From the NCBI GenBank assembly GCA_013397435.1, contig VZRG01000263.1, forward strand, positions 434,001-498,000: 64,000 nt of DNA, given 5' to 3'. Each line of letters starts with the position of its first letter. Positions within the stretch are counted from its first letter, which is position 1. The stretch comes from Erythrocercus mccallii (lineage: Eukaryota > Chordata > Aves > Passeriformes > Dicruridae). The translations under genes were made by a program, and so were the position numbers. Shown here piece by piece: positions 1 to 12,900 of this stretch. The notes under the pieces were generated by a model that was not told the origin of the DNA, did no database searches, and saw only the letters and a program-made list of their open reading frames with translations.

Positions 1-400
1 TAAAACAACCCAGTAGTGTCTTTGCAAGGGTGCTTGCATGTTGATGTTTGGAACAGAAAAGGCAAATTTAGGAGCATCATCAGGATGTAAAGGAATGTTA
101 GAAAAGCAGTCTTTTAAACCAGTGACTGTCAAATGCCAATGTCGAGGAATCATGGTAGGGGATGGAAGACCAGATTGCAGGGCTCCCATTTTGTCCATAA
201 CAGCATTAATTTTTCAGAGGTGCTGTAGGAGGCGCCATTTTCGAGTTTGTTTCCTAATAACAAACACAGGTGAATTCCAGGGGCTGGTAGAGGGGACTGT
301 GTGTCCCTTTTGAGGTTGTTCTTGGACAAGTTCAGTGAGTGTGCACAATTTAATTAATGGCAGGGGCCATTGATCCACCTAGACAGGGTGATCAGTTTTC
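1..400 (-). pseudogene. ERV reverse transcriptase N-terminal remnant (pol), cut by window edge
   Basis: The minus-strand translation contains SPWNSPVFVIRK, a characteristic N-terminal finger motif of retroviral reverse transcriptase, and further downstream strings resembling the segment that leads to the first catalytic motif. The frame is damaged by stops. The rest of pol and env would lie outside the window to the left. Confidence 0.75.
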
Positions 401-429
401 CAGATTAATTTTATGGTGTCACACACTTC

Positions 430-830
430 AGTGGCCCCTATTAAAAATCAGACTGAATTTTGAAACCATGTTGAGAAAGTACATCTCACCCCCATAACAC
501 CATGGCTACAGGCAAAACAAGTGTCTTTACAGAAGCTGTGTGGCCCTCTGGCCCCTGCACCTGAATTAGGTGGTGGCTCCAATAACTACTACTGCTTTCT
601 CCAATACCTGTAAGGGATTGGGGTACTTCTGTGAGGGCCCAGGAAGGAGGCCATTAAGCCTGATAAATGATACTCACATCAGCTCCAGTATTTAAGATAC
701 CTGTAAATGTTACATGATGTCCCTATAACCTGAAGGTGCACTTATAAGTAGGGCATTTATGAAAAATTGCTTGTACCCATAGTATTTCTGGAATTCCTGT
801 AGATCCAAAGCCCCCCACCCTCTCTTAATA
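430..830 (-). pseudogene. ERV aspartic protease remnant with altered active site
   Basis: At 678-692 the minus strand encodes NTGAD where retroviral proteases carry DTGAD or DSGAD. The catalytic aspartate is therefore asparagine in this copy. The flanking residues ILNTGADVSI fit the protease active-site loop. The segment lies between the dUTPase-like part and reverse transcriptase, the expected place. Boundaries are approximate. Confidence 0.7.
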
Positions 831-833
831 GCC

Positions 834-1150
834 TCACTTAGCAAGTGCCGGTGTTTGTGGAAGAAAAATCAGTTGTACAACATGAATTCCCTTAAGGACA
901 GTACAGGGTGGAAAAGGAGTCCAGGCCACAATCTTAATTTCAGCAGCAGAGTCTGAATCTGTAACTCCACAGAGAACAAAAAGCTCTGATAGGGTGGTGG
1001 AAGATGTCCCTATTAACAGAGCACTTCTCTGGGGTTTTGGTAGTTCAAAAATGTCCTGTAGGGAATAAATGAACAGAAGAATCACATAATGTTACTGTGT
1101 TGGAGGTTGCGGGGTCCAGTCCAGTGCTGCCTCGAGTTATTGAGTGAAGA
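834..1150 (-). pseudogene. ERV dUTPase-like segment (pro frame)
   Basis: The minus-strand translation contains GTSSTTLSELFVLCGVTDSD followed by an EIKIV string. These correspond to dUTPase motifs in the pro region of betaretrovirus-like elements (the serine-containing motif and the G-V-x-D-S-D motif). The N-terminal part lies in the preceding gag-side frame, so a frame change separates the two halves. It is a decayed copy. Confidence 0.75.
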
Positions 1151-2739
1151 CTGGAGGTGATCCCTGCTGCGGCATCTGCTGCGGTGTCTGTTGTGTCGGC
1201 TGGGGCATTTGTGTCTGAGCATGTTGCTGTGCTGCTCTCTGGACTCCAGTTTCCCTGGATCAGATGACCTTCAAAATCATACTTGGAACAGCACTGGTTA
1301 GCAAAATGTCTTCCTTTATGACACTGGGGACAAATGCCAGGAGCCTTTGCTTTGGCCCTGTTCTGAGCAAAACAGTCCTTTTTCAGATGGCCAGGTTTTC
1401 CGTAACAAAAACATGTTCTCGATTCTCCCAAGGGGCCTTTAAGGGCTGCAAAAGCTGCATCCATTCCTGCAGCCATGGTTTCAGATGGATGCTCTAGTGT
1501 ACCAAGGTGATTACAAGCTTCTGTCATTTCTACTAGGGTTATATTTGGATTAGTCAGTGATTTAAGCAACTTTTTACAGTCCCCATTTGCATTGTCAGCT
1601 GCGAGCTTTAAAAGCAAAATCACTCGGGCTGGCTTATTGTCTGTCTGCTGTTCCAAGGCTTGCTACAGCCTGTCAATAAACTGCATGTATGGGACTCTCT
1701 TCCTCTTGAATTATGTTTGTAAAAATTTTCTGAGGCATCCTTACAACAGAGACCTTTAAAAATGCCTTTCTTGCAGCCTCCCTTATCCCCTCAAGGGCCT
1801 CCTTTGGACATTCATGAGCTTGATCAGAAGGGTCTGTGTACAGTTCCCCCCCGCCAAGGTGATCCAGTGTTAAAGCAGCTAAATCTCGATTTCTGTGTCC
1901 CACACATGTCAAAAGAAGTGCCTGCAGACCCTTTTTCCACTCTGCCTCCCACAAAGTACGCTGTGTAGAGGTCAGTATCAGGCCCGCAAGGGACCTAAGG
2001 TAGTTAGTTGGGTGTTACTTAATTTGCAAAAAGCGTAGAGCTCATTAAACTCCCAAAATACAGACACCCAATGCTATATTTGGTTGCTGTCTGCCTTAAT
2101 TCTTTTACCTCCTGAAAAGGCAGTGCCTCCCAATGAAGATTACACTGTTTACTGCCGTGATACATGACAGGGGCCACGATCTTGTTAGCTATCTCCAAGT
2201 CTTCTGCAAGCAAAGCTTCTCTTTTTAAACTAATCTAGTTCTCGTACGGGTCTAGGGGAAACAAATATGGCTCATCATCAGAGTCTATGGGACCAGGATC
2301 AAAGGAGTCATTAATCCTCCCTGCCTCCATTCCCGGGGCAGTGTCTGGCAGTGAGAGCTGTCACAGATTGCAGTGCCTGGTATCTTTCTTTCACATCTGG
2401 TGGGGGAGGAGGAGTGGATGGCTGTCCCAAAGAATTTATGGCTTCTGGTGGGTCTGCTGTTCGTTCCGGATCATTAGCCACAGCTTGAAGTTGTTCTTGC
2501 TTTTCCATAGTCTCGTAAATCACTCTCCAAGAGGAGAATGTCCCAGCCGCCACCTTATTCCCTTTTGTAGTATCGTCCCATAATTTTATCCCTATATCAT
2601 CCTGAAAGTCTTTTGTAACGATAGTAGACACAGTAACATTTTTTCTCCTAGCTGCTGCCCACTTCAGCACCAGTTTCAAATCACCAGAGGGTAAAGACTT
2701 GCTGTTTCTTAAGCAGCTCAAACAAAAGCAGAGAAACAT
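1045..2739 (-). pseudogene. ERV gag remnant (matrix, capsid, nucleocapsid)
   Basis: Three or four open pieces in different frames together read as gag. The nucleocapsid part (around 1340-1450) shows two zinc knuckles. The distal one, CPQCHKGRHFANQC, keeps the CX2CX4HX4C spacing; the proximal one reads CFCYGKPGHLKKDC, with the second cysteine displaced by a tyrosine, so it is probably damaged. The matrix end has a PPPPP stretch. The capsid region includes the string HWEALPF, as expected for this class. Stops between 1657 and 1672 and near 1955-2018 split it. No function is expected. Confidence 0.82.
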
Positions 2740-2911
2740 CTCTCTTCTGTGCAGAATTCCTGTGACCCATATTTCCTTTTCCTCAGCTCACCTCTCAGTC
2801 CTCCCAGTCATCCAGAGGGATTGTAATGAGCCCAATCCTGCTTCTTTCAGCAGCACTTCCAGTCCTGTGGAGGGGTCACTGGCTGCCTGCACAAATTAGG
2901 CAGTCTTTGCC

Positions 2912-2929
2912 TCTTCACATGTGGCACCA
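2912..2929 (-). other. Candidate retroviral primer-binding site
   Basis: Immediately inside the LTR, the minus strand reads TGGTGCCACATGTGAAGA. It starts with TGG, as expected for complementarity to a tRNA 3'-CCA end. I did not assign the tRNA. Confidence 0.5.
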
Positions 2930-2931
2930 AT

Positions 2932-3418
2932 TGCCGCATGACTGAGAGATGGGACTTCAAGAGAGGGAGTGCAAAAGTAATTCAAGTAGGGAGCCTTAAG
3001 CCAAAGCTTGAGCAAAAATAGGTCGGAGTTTGAATTGAAATTAAAGTTCGTTGAAGTCTAAGCTGAAGTCAGAGTAAAAGGGAGTTGAAATCAGGGTGGA
3101 AATCATTGAAGTCATTGAAGTCAGATAGTGTTATATATTTGTTACAGCTCAAATAACCCACAGTCCTAATAGTCACATCCTTAAGCAAGAATTTTCCCAA
3201 AAACTACAGATAGACTATTGTTCACATTATTTGACAGCCTTCAAAAAACTACATAGTTTCAAAGACCTTGATAATTACATATGCATTTTTTTTTCCCAGT
3301 TCATTTTCCTATCTGTGGTCACCCACACCATGGCCTGTACCCCACCGAGGCCAAGATACCTCGATCCACAAACTCTACCGCGTGCCCCGCTCCATCTCTC
3401 ATCTGTTCTCCCATACCA
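2932..3418 (-). repeat. 5' LTR of the endogenous retrovirus
   Basis: The block is bounded by TG at 2932-2933 and CA at 3417-3418 and lies between the putative primer-binding site and a CR1 3' end. It is the 5' LTR of the minus-strand provirus. A TATA-like stretch is present near 3130 on the minus strand. The outer boundary is set by where recognisable CR1 sequence starts, so it may be off by a few bases. The other LTR is beyond the window. Confidence 0.6.
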
Positions 3419-3510
3419 AGTCTAGTGGAAGGTGTTTAGGTTGTTTGGAACTAGATGATCTTCAAGGTGCCCTTCCAACCCAAACCATTCTATGATTCTA
3501 TGATCATCAT
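3419..3510 (+). repeat. CR1 LINE 3' end fragment
   Basis: The sequence runs through the typical CR1 tail (GGAACTAGATGATCTTC, then CCCTTCCAACCCAAACCATT) and ends in ATTCTATG repeats at about 3487-3503. It abuts the ERV LTR, so the provirus appears to have inserted into this CR1, with its 5' part on the far side of the provirus. Confidence 0.85.
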
Positions 3511-3810
3511 ATGAAATGAAATCTTACCTTTCGGTCTTGCAGGTTGCTAGGGCCTGTATTAATTTTATAAGATATGTTTTGGCAGTGCCTTGAGAGGCAA
3601 CTATTGATAAAATTACCCAGAGAGTTGGAATATCAGAGAAGTTTTGTCAATTTTTATTGCAGGTAATTAATTTTAAAGATGAACAGTAATTTAGAAAAAT
3701 AAACTAATATCTAAAGCACTATATTAAGTGTTATTCTTCTTCCGTGGAGTAATTTTATATTTAAATTTCTATGTGACTTTAATAACCTATTGTGTTGATT
3801 ATTTTTATAG

Positions 3811-3984
3811 GAAATGGCTTGCTTTAAGATTGCAGCTCTGCAGAAAGTGCTGGACGGTAGTGTGCCATTGTCTGAGCTAGAAGTGGCCAATAAGCAGTAC
3901 AATGCCTTAACTGCTAAGTACAGAGAGATGTTACAAAAAGATAATTTGCTTGTGCAACGGACAACAAACATGGAGCACATGGAG
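3811..3984 (+). CDS. CEP290: CEP290 window exon 1
   Basis: 58 codons, phase 0 to 0, acceptor TTTTTATAG, donor GTAATG. Residues include ELEVANKQYNALTAKYREM, matching the human ANKQYNELTVKYRD segment. Upstream exons lie left of the window beyond the provirus. Confidence 0.95.
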
Positions 3985-6900
3985 GTAATGTGTGTGTTAC
4001 ATTTTTATCCTTAGGGAAAAAAGGGGCAGACAGAAAAGCATTTCGCTTTGGTTCTTTGGTTTTTTTTTGTTTTTTGCTCTGTAAACTAAGATTTGGATAT
4101 GTTCTCTCAGAAATTATTTTTAGTTCCTTGATTACTAAAACAAGGCTGGCAGAATGAATATTTGCTATCATCTTCAGTTTTGGAGGTCATAAGGAAGGTA
4201 GAATGAATGTAAACACTTTCAAAGCTTTGTGTCAAAGTACGTGCTCTTACTAATTTCCAGCTTTCACAGACACGAAATGTTCCAAAAAGAGTAAAGCTTT
4301 GGGATTTTGCTTCCAAAAAAGAAGCCAAAGATTGTTCTTAATGTGCTTGCAAAATATTGCAGGCACTGCAAATATTTAATTCTTCCTGTGAACTTTTATT
4401 CTGAAGTAGAAGGGAGTTTCTTCTCAAGAACTGTGAAGTTGGCTTCAAAGATATGTTACTACCTGTCAGGGTCTGCAAATGCAAGCGGAGACCTGATGGT
4501 TCGTTTTAGGGGTCTCAGAGTGCAAAAGACACAACAGGGGACAAAATCAATTTGCTTAACCAAGAGTGCACCTTTATTAAGTGCACATAACTCAGTATGC
4601 GATAGAGGGGGGAGAGAGAGAGAGAAAGAAAGAGAGACAAAGGGTGGAGTGATAGCTGCCAAATGGTGAGACAAAATCCTTGTGGTCCAACGCTGGCCAA
4701 TAGATCTGTCTTGATCGTTGGGGAGGCCTCAGAATTGCGTTATCTGAGAAGTCTTCTTATAGTTCTTTTCGAAGTGACAGGCAGTGAGCCAAAGGTGAGG
4801 GGGAGAAAGTGTTCAGCAGGTGCAGTGGTGAAAAGCAGGGCAAGGCACTCTGATGCGGTCAGGAACAGGGACGAGTACAGAACAAACCAGACTGAGGCCC
4901 AACCTAGCGTGTCCTATCCGTTGTTCCTTCATTGGTTCCATGGAGATGCCTTGGTCCAACGAGCACACCTGCAGACAATGGTTGGCAGCCATTCCACCTC
5001 AGCCAGGCCAGAGCCCCCTGTATCTCAGTCCAGTTCTTGGGGGTCGAAGACTGTGAGGCAGATGAGGAATCTAGGGATGGACCCTCACACTACCTCTGAC
5101 TTTTCATGGATGGTAAAGAATGAAGGACTCCTATGTCTATTTTATGGAATTTTGTGTGTATGAAAACTTGCATTGCCTATTGCAGCAACTTCATAGAGCT
5201 AGAGAATAATTTATCAACTGAAAACTTGTCCAGAAAACTAAAAACTGAAAATTAATTTGAAGTATTTAATTAGTTTTATTGGTTAATGTGGAATTTTGTA
5301 TTTCTGTTTGGAGGAATGAAGGAACATTTACAAAAGTAACATTTGACATCATATTAGATGCCTAAAAGAACTAAAAGAAATGTGTGATCTGTCTCAAATA
5401 GGTATTTATGTGCAAGATGAAGTATTCTCTGTGGAATGAAGTAATCTTCCAGAGTTTCTTTCCCATTGTTAATGAAGTGCTTAGTATGACAAAAATTTTC
5501 TCATCTAATTCTAGATGCTGTAGGAATCACAGTCACTGGTAGTAAATATTCACGTATTACTAGCTGTGACAGTAAGATACAGAGGACAAAGACTAACATT
5601 TTTACACTTTCAAAAAATACACTCTTCTGTTACCATATATGTGGGTTATGGGTTACGCACAGGTAAAGTCTGTTAATCTGAAAGATTTCGTAGATACTAA
5701 ACATGCAATCTGCTACAATTCAATAGTTTGCTGTTACGTTGCAACTTTTCTGTCATACAGCGCGAAAATGAATCCTTGAAAGCACAGATAAATTCATTGA
5801 ATAAGGAACTGGAGATCACGAAAGAAAAACTTCACACTGTAGAACAAGCTTGGGAACAGATGACTAAACTGGGCAAGTATGAAAGTTATATTGCAACATT
5901 AAACACCAAATGGTATATCCTGTATAAAATATTTTAAAATCAGTATGTCTTAAAACAATGAAAATATAAAAAATATCATAACTATTCTATGTCTTTCAGT
6001 AACAATTTCCATTTTTGTGCTGAATTTTTTCATTTGTATGTTTCATTTGACTATAACCAAGTTTGGTATATTTCTCTGGAAACTCTTCAGCTTTGACTTT
6101 CTTGGGTTACTGGGTGAAGGGTTTAAAAGCTTTGAATGCAACATTGCCTGAATTTTTTTTTTCTTAATATATTCTAACTTGATTGTCAGTTACAGTGTTT
6201 CAGAGGTTGTCAAGAAAGTGAGTTTGTCCTGCTGTTTCATGCCTTGTAACAAAGTATTCTTTCTTAATAGCTGGGGTTTCTTTGTATAGATTTCGTTCCC
6301 ACTATGCAGGAAGAACTCGTTTACCCTGTTTCTTTTACAGATTTTAAATCAAATTTCCTGAAGATTTGCCAGTTGTATTAACCATAAGATGAAAGGCTAC
6401 ATTGAAAATGGTTGAAAATGGTTATCACTCTCAATAACCAGGGTTGCAGATACCTGCATTCATAACTGATAGTGGTATTTTATTCAAATTACATACTTTT
6501 CAAACACGTAGTAAGGCAAGATAACCATGCCTCTGGTTTAAAAAAAGTATCACAGATGTTATAATAAAGTTAACTTGATGCAGATAAAGCAAAACGCATA
6601 TTCAGTTTCATGGTGGAAATAATTTTCATAGTTGAATAGTTTGTGTATTTCTTAATTTAAGAATTTTTTTTCTTAAATTTTTTTCTTGTAGGGGATGATA
6701 ATGCCATGGACAAAGCCACAAAAGCAATAACCAACAGTGAGATTTTGTCCATTTCTAAGAAGATCACAATGTTGGAAATGAAGGAACTAAATGAAAGACA
6801 GAGAGCAGAACATTCACAACGATTGTATGAACACTTAAGAAGTACTGTAAAACAAATAGAAGAACGTAATTTTGAATTGGAAACAAAATTTGCTGAGGTA

Positions 6901-9900
6901 AATCTGCTGAGATTTAACAACCTAATGGGATACATCTTACAAGCATATTTTTGAGCCTTTCAAAAATTATTTATGTCAATAATATCAATTTGTGTCAATA
7001 AATAAGCTTATGATGCAAAAAATAGTTTTGCAGTCTTCAAGAGCTGCAATTCTGCATATGCAAGAGATTGGTAAAAATAGAACTAATTAATTTGTCAGTA
7101 GTTCATTTTAAAAGATAGTTAATAGTAAAACACATGATAAGCATCTTTACAGATAGTTTGCTAGTTTTGTCAGCAGGCTGCAAAAAAAATCTGTTCCAAA
7201 CTTGTTATTTCTTTTGTCTAATCTCTTTTCCTTATAATTTTTTCCTTATAATTACCAAATATAAAAAAAAAAAAAAAAGGTTCTAACTTTACATCCCTTG
7301 TGCAAGTGATAGTGTTGTGATTCTGTTACAGACTGGCTATGTCCTATGCCACACATTGAATATAGTACAGCAACAGAAGTCATGTGCCATTGAAACTGAT
7401 GAACTGTAGTATTCCTGTTCTATTAGTCTTAAACTTGTAAAGATTTTTTTGTCCACACTATTAGTATTTGATTTTTAATAGAAATTTATTTTTTACTAGC
7501 ACGTTAGACTTTATTATAATTTCTGCAATAAATTTTTTATAGGAATTGTAGATTTGTTCTTGTGACGTTGCTGATCTATAATTTAAGCACAAGGGCAGAA
7601 AGAGAATAATTGATAGAAATGCTGATAGGTTGTATTCATTTCCGCTCCTTTCCACATTTTGCTAGAGTGTAGTCTAGCTATTTCAGATTGCTGTTGTGTA
7701 ACTCCCTGTTTGTCTGTTGTTTTAGTAATGTTTGTTACATTGTTTTGATTTGATTTAATCTGGGAGATTGAGTAACTGAATATAAAGCAGTATTGCTAAA
7801 GCCTTTTCTGATGGGATGGGTTCTTTGATTTCTAAAAGAAGTACTTTAGGTGATGCACCCTGGTTCTTTTTTTCTATAAGAAATGCTTTAGGAGATGTAT
7901 CCTACTGTCACATTTTTCATATTCTCTTTTGTATATATTATTTGTCTTGTGATACTTTTAGGTCTGATGGTCTTCCTTTGTTCTGAGTTGATGAACTCCT
8001 AACGCCATTCTTTCTTACTAGTACCTCTGTATCCCTTTTTTACCCCATTTTTGTAGTTTCAGGACATACATTTTCTGTTTCATATAATCCTGCTCTTAAT
8101 ACCTCCTAACCTGGTATAATTGCTTTTTTTTGTTTGAGAAAGAGGTAACAGGATTGTGCACATGTAATTAACGAAAGTTGTGATACCAGTTTAAGAAGTG
8201 ATAACTAGAAGTCTACTATACATCTTTTTAAGTCATAAATCAACTTCAGCATTCTACTTTTAGTTTTCCAGATACAGGAGGATACACTGCACTTCTTTTA
8301 ATTTGTTTAGGAAATCAGTTATTTTATTAAGAAGAAGTGGTATCAGAATAATGGGCCACAACTGTATTTACTAATTAAGTCTTAAGACTTCTCTGTGTCA
8401 GGATTAAGATAGATTAAGGTTATCTATTTTAATGCTTTTTGGTTTGAACTGAAATATTGGTTACTCAGTGTTTGATAATCAACTTGAAAAACCAGGCTGC
8501 TTGAAAGAATGTCACTTAATTAAATATTTTTTAGAAATAATAAAAGAGCAATATTATTGTCAGTCTTGGCATTTATAACCTCTGTTTGTGTTAATGATGC
8601 CAATGTAAAAGGCAGTATATAAATGTTTAAGACTGTTCATTTCATAAAGTATTTACAGTCATTTTTTAAGTGTATTTTTATTTTTTTCATTTTAGTTTAG
8701 GAACAAGCTATTGCAGTAATTGTTTTGAGAAAATTCACTAATAAAAATTGTGTTTAGTTTAGAATTATTTTCTGTGCCAAATTGTGTATCCATTCCTATG
8801 TGTATGGAATCCTGTAAAAAAAAAAAAAGGTGTTTAAGCAGAGAGTAAGGGAAACTGGTTTTTGAACACAACCTCATCACAGCTGAACTGTGTTTTGTAA
8901 TGACTGAAAAAAAAATATAATTTTGGTGCTGCTATTTCATTGCAGAGTTTGAGCGATTATGTGCTTAGGATACCATTTTGTTTGTTTGTTTCTGGTTTTG
9001 ATTTTTTTTAAGCTCACCAAAATCAATCTTGAGGCACAGAAAGTGGAACAGGAATTAAGAGATGAACTGTCAAAGAGCGTAAGTAAGTCAGTAAGTGATG
9101 CAGACAGACGACAAATTATGGACCTAGAGAAGCGTGAGATGGAGCTCAAGATTGAAGTATCAAAGTAAGTCTTGAAGTTACAAATTTTGAATTCAGTATG
9201 TTCAGAAATGTGTGAAAATTCAGGCATATTAGTCTTATATAATACACTACTTGTGTATCACTAACATCCAATTTTCAATGCCTGGTTTTTTTAAGCATAT
9301 ATACATGCCAAATTTGGCACTGAAAATGAAGCATTTAGTTCCGGACTATAAAGAATACAATTTGTTTCATTTTACTTTGAACAAGGAATTAAGTGCTGGC
9401 CTGGATAGATAGGGTAAGTGTGCAATTAGATAGTATAGTATAGTATAGTATAGTATAATATATATAGTAGTATATAGTAGTATTTTTACCCTAATTAAGG
9501 TTGATTTTGTTTCTGTGTCACAATCTCCATTCTGTGTATGAAAATCTCATCAAACTAATTGGAAAGCAGTTCTTTCTTTGAAAGATTCATATTGCAAAAA
9601 TTAAGGTACAGTAAGGAGGGAGGTTTTCCATTTACTTAGAAGAGATTAGCTTTGCATAAATTGGAAAACTGAGCTTTGTAGATTTGTTGATATGAAAATT
9701 TGTCTTCAAGTAATTAATGTAATCCTTTTATATGCCTAAACCAGCAAAATCTGTAGGGATACTTGCAGTGATTTCTGGCTCTGCAAATAAGTTAGCAGAT
9801 TTGGGGAAGCAGAGAAGGGAATTGAGAATGAAATGGTTTAAGCATTTAGAAAGTGTTGAGTATTTATATCCTGAAGTAGGAGAGAAACAGAGAACAGAAA

Positions 9901-12900
9901 TGCTTATTTCAGGCAAAAAACCCATGGCATTGTTTTCCTGGAGTAAGTTACTGCTAGCAGACTTCTATATAATGTATAGGAAGATGTCCTGTGAAAAAGT
10001 TGAGAGGCAATACAGAAGAATTTTCTTAACCAGAACTCTGAGCAGTAGAGTATGTTAAAAAGAATGAAGTCCAAATGTTTTGATATGAGGAAACAGTAAG
10101 TATCTTTTCTTAGTATCTTCTCTTTAGAAGAATGTCTATGTAAGAAAAACTTAATGGTTTCAAGTTGTGGTTTCAAGTGACACAATACTCTTGTTTTCCA
10201 TGGAAGGTTACGAGAACTCTCTCATGTAGCCCAAACACAAGTTGAAGCTCTGGAGGCACGCCAGCAATACAGAGATAAAGAAGTGGAATATCTAAGAATG
10301 CAAATTTTAGATTATCAGGTAAAATTCAGCCTTTATTAAAACTTCAGTTTGAATTCTTTTTTCCCTGGAGTGAGAAGAAATGAAGTAATTTTGCAATGAA
10401 TTAAAAAACTGCAGAAGTATTTCACAAGAATCTTAACAAGATAATCCTTGTAGTGCCCATACCCTTTCAAAAGTTCTGTATTACATTAATTACTCCTTTC
10501 TCCATTTATTCCATTTCTAGCTGTGCAGCTATTACAGATCCTGACCTTTTTTCCATGTTGTTTACATAATATTCATTCCTGTATCATTAATAGTTCATGG
10601 TCAAGGAAAAACTCATGGTGAGGAAAGTCTGATCGTTTTTTACAAGGCAAGAAATTACTTGTAAATAGTGAAGATTAGCAATAGGTTTACTATTTTGTTT
10701 TGTTACTAGCTAAAAGTTTATTGGAATTTGGTTTCACGTTACAGAAAGATTTGAGACCTTAAATCCAGCACTTGTGCCAGCTTTTACATTACCATATTTT
10801 CTATGTTTATGTACACATTTCTTCCTCAGTTTCTGGTATTTTGGAAAGAGACCATTTTTAATATCAGTATCTGAAAAGGTGTACTTCTAAAACACCTGAA
10901 AAGGTGTACTTCTAAAAAAGGTGTACTTCTAAGTAGAGATAATAGTGGAAAAATTAGAAGTGTGATAGAGGCTTGCCCTTTATGGAATAAAATACATGCA
11001 ATATATAATACATATATATAAAAGAATAACTTGCTTATATTTACCTATAAACTGTGTTAACATATTCTGCGTTAAAATGAAAAATAAATTTGTTCTATCA
11101 ATTTTATTCTTAGGCCCAGTCAGATGAAAAAGCAATTATTGCAAAACTGCATCAAGATATCATAGCCCTTCAAGGTAGTGAATCTGTAGCTGTAGGCAAA
11201 TTGGAGAAGTTTAAATTGAAACTACAGAAGATGGAGATCGATAATCTACGTTTAGAGCAGAAGCTTGATGAAAGAGATCAAGCCTTGTATTTTGCCCGAC
11301 TTGAGGGAAGAAATAGAGCCAAACATCTACAACAGACGGTTCAGTCTTTGCGGCGACAGTTTAGTGGTGCTCTGCCTTTAGCACAGCAAGAAAAGTTCTC
11401 TAAAACAATGATTCAGCTACAGAATGACAAACTGAAGATCTTGGAAGAAGTTCAGCATGCCCAGCAGGAGCGTCGAAATGCAGAAAACAGAGCATTAGAG
11501 CTGGAGTTGAAACTGAAAAGTTTAGAAGAATTAGTAAGTGCATTGAAGGATACAAGAGGAGCTCAAAAGGTTTGTAATTTAATAGCTTTGAATAGCTTTG
11601 CTTATCTGATGTGCATTTAAATTAAGTTTCAGTTGAGTTTGTTCTCTAGATATATGTTTTAATGTACAACTTACTCATTTCAAAATACAGTGTTAGAACA
11701 TGACAGCTATCATATTTTGTTTTCTGTAAAAGTCAGTGCAGTTATAGATACTAATTATCTTCTTTTGTGCCCAATTAAGGCACATAGGAACTAGACACTA
11801 ACTATAAATGCAGTTATATTAAATGGAATTAAATTATTAATCTAATTAAATAATAAATTAAATTAAATACAGAGCAGCATTCTGAAGTTTTGTTCCATGA
11901 GCTTGTAGTGAAATCTTCAGTCCAGATCCACATCTTTTTAAAAAAAATCCAGGGGCAGTAATTTAGACAGCATGGTTAGAAATGTTACTATGCTCATATA
12001 ATTCTGCTTAAGCATATTTCGCACCCATAAGCAGTGTTGCCCTGAAATCTTAAGAAGGCCTTCTCACTTCTCTTCAAGATTATTGTATTTTAGATAATAT
12101 GATTGTATCTGTTGTGACTAAAGTTGTCTGCATGTAAGCAATGGTAGTAATGCTCTGGGCACGTTTTAGTTTTAAGTCAGTTTTCAAATATTTTTCTAGA
12201 GCATTTTGACATAAGTATATCTGTTATTCTTAGGACGTGTGCCTCTTTTTGAATACATATAGTTTTAATAGTTTTTAATAATTTTTAATTCTCTTGCTCT
12301 TTTAGAAAATACAGACCAAACATTTTGCATACTTCTTTTGTTCAGTCTGGACATATACGTAAGATGTATGGTATAAGGGTCATTTCAATATTGTTTGCAA
12401 TGCACTTTTGTCAGTGTAAGGGAAACCTGTTGCCTCTTCAGTTGGCAGCTGCACTTACCAGTCATTCCCCTTGCAGTTTCATACTCTTGTCATGCTTCCT
12501 CACTCAAAAAAAAAGTGAAGAAGCTTAAAAAGGCAGAATATCTGTCTTCCAGTTAGTTTGAGAAGTTCCATCCTGCCTCAAAGCCAAAGACTGAAACTGC
12601 ATCTAGTTGGCCTGTGGTAAATTATAATATACTGTGTGTTATTCATTGCAAGGTAATTGAATGGCAAATGAAAATGGAGGAACTCCATCTGCAGGAACTT
12701 AAACTCAGTCGAGAATTAGTCAAGCAAAAGGAAGAGGTGAAGTATTTGCGTAATATAATTTCTGAATATGAATGTACAATCAGTAACCTGGAAGAAGAAA
12801 TTGTACAGCAGAACAAGGTATGTATTCCTGCATGCTATGAAAAATATCATATTCCTTATTTTACTAAGTGATTTTCTAACAACTTTTTAGCACAAATATT

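Larger units (their letters stand above)
1..2931 (-). mobile_element. Internal region of a class II (betaretrovirus-like) endogenous retrovirus, 5' half only, inactivated
   Basis: Read on the minus strand, this holds gag, then a dUTPase/protease segment, then the start of pol, running off the left window edge. Gag pieces lie near 2740-2311 (matrix, with a run of prolines), 2213-2019 and 1954-1673 (capsid) and 1656-1150 (end of capsid and nucleocapsid). The order gag, dUTPase, protease, reverse transcriptase is typical of betaretrovirus-like ERVs. The coding frames are broken by stops and frame changes, so no intact product is expected. It sits antisense in a CEP290 intron. Class assignment is from domain order and motifs; an exact family name would need a repeat library search. 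Confidence 0.85.

Noticed and set aside
4663..5163. 166-codon plus-strand open frame
   Set aside because: Lies mostly inside the solo LTR and has no recognisable protein; chance frame in repeat sequence.
5877..5882. GTATGA as donor of CEP290 window exon 2
   Set aside because: It would shift the frame and give an immediate stop; the GC donor four bases upstream aligns perfectly.
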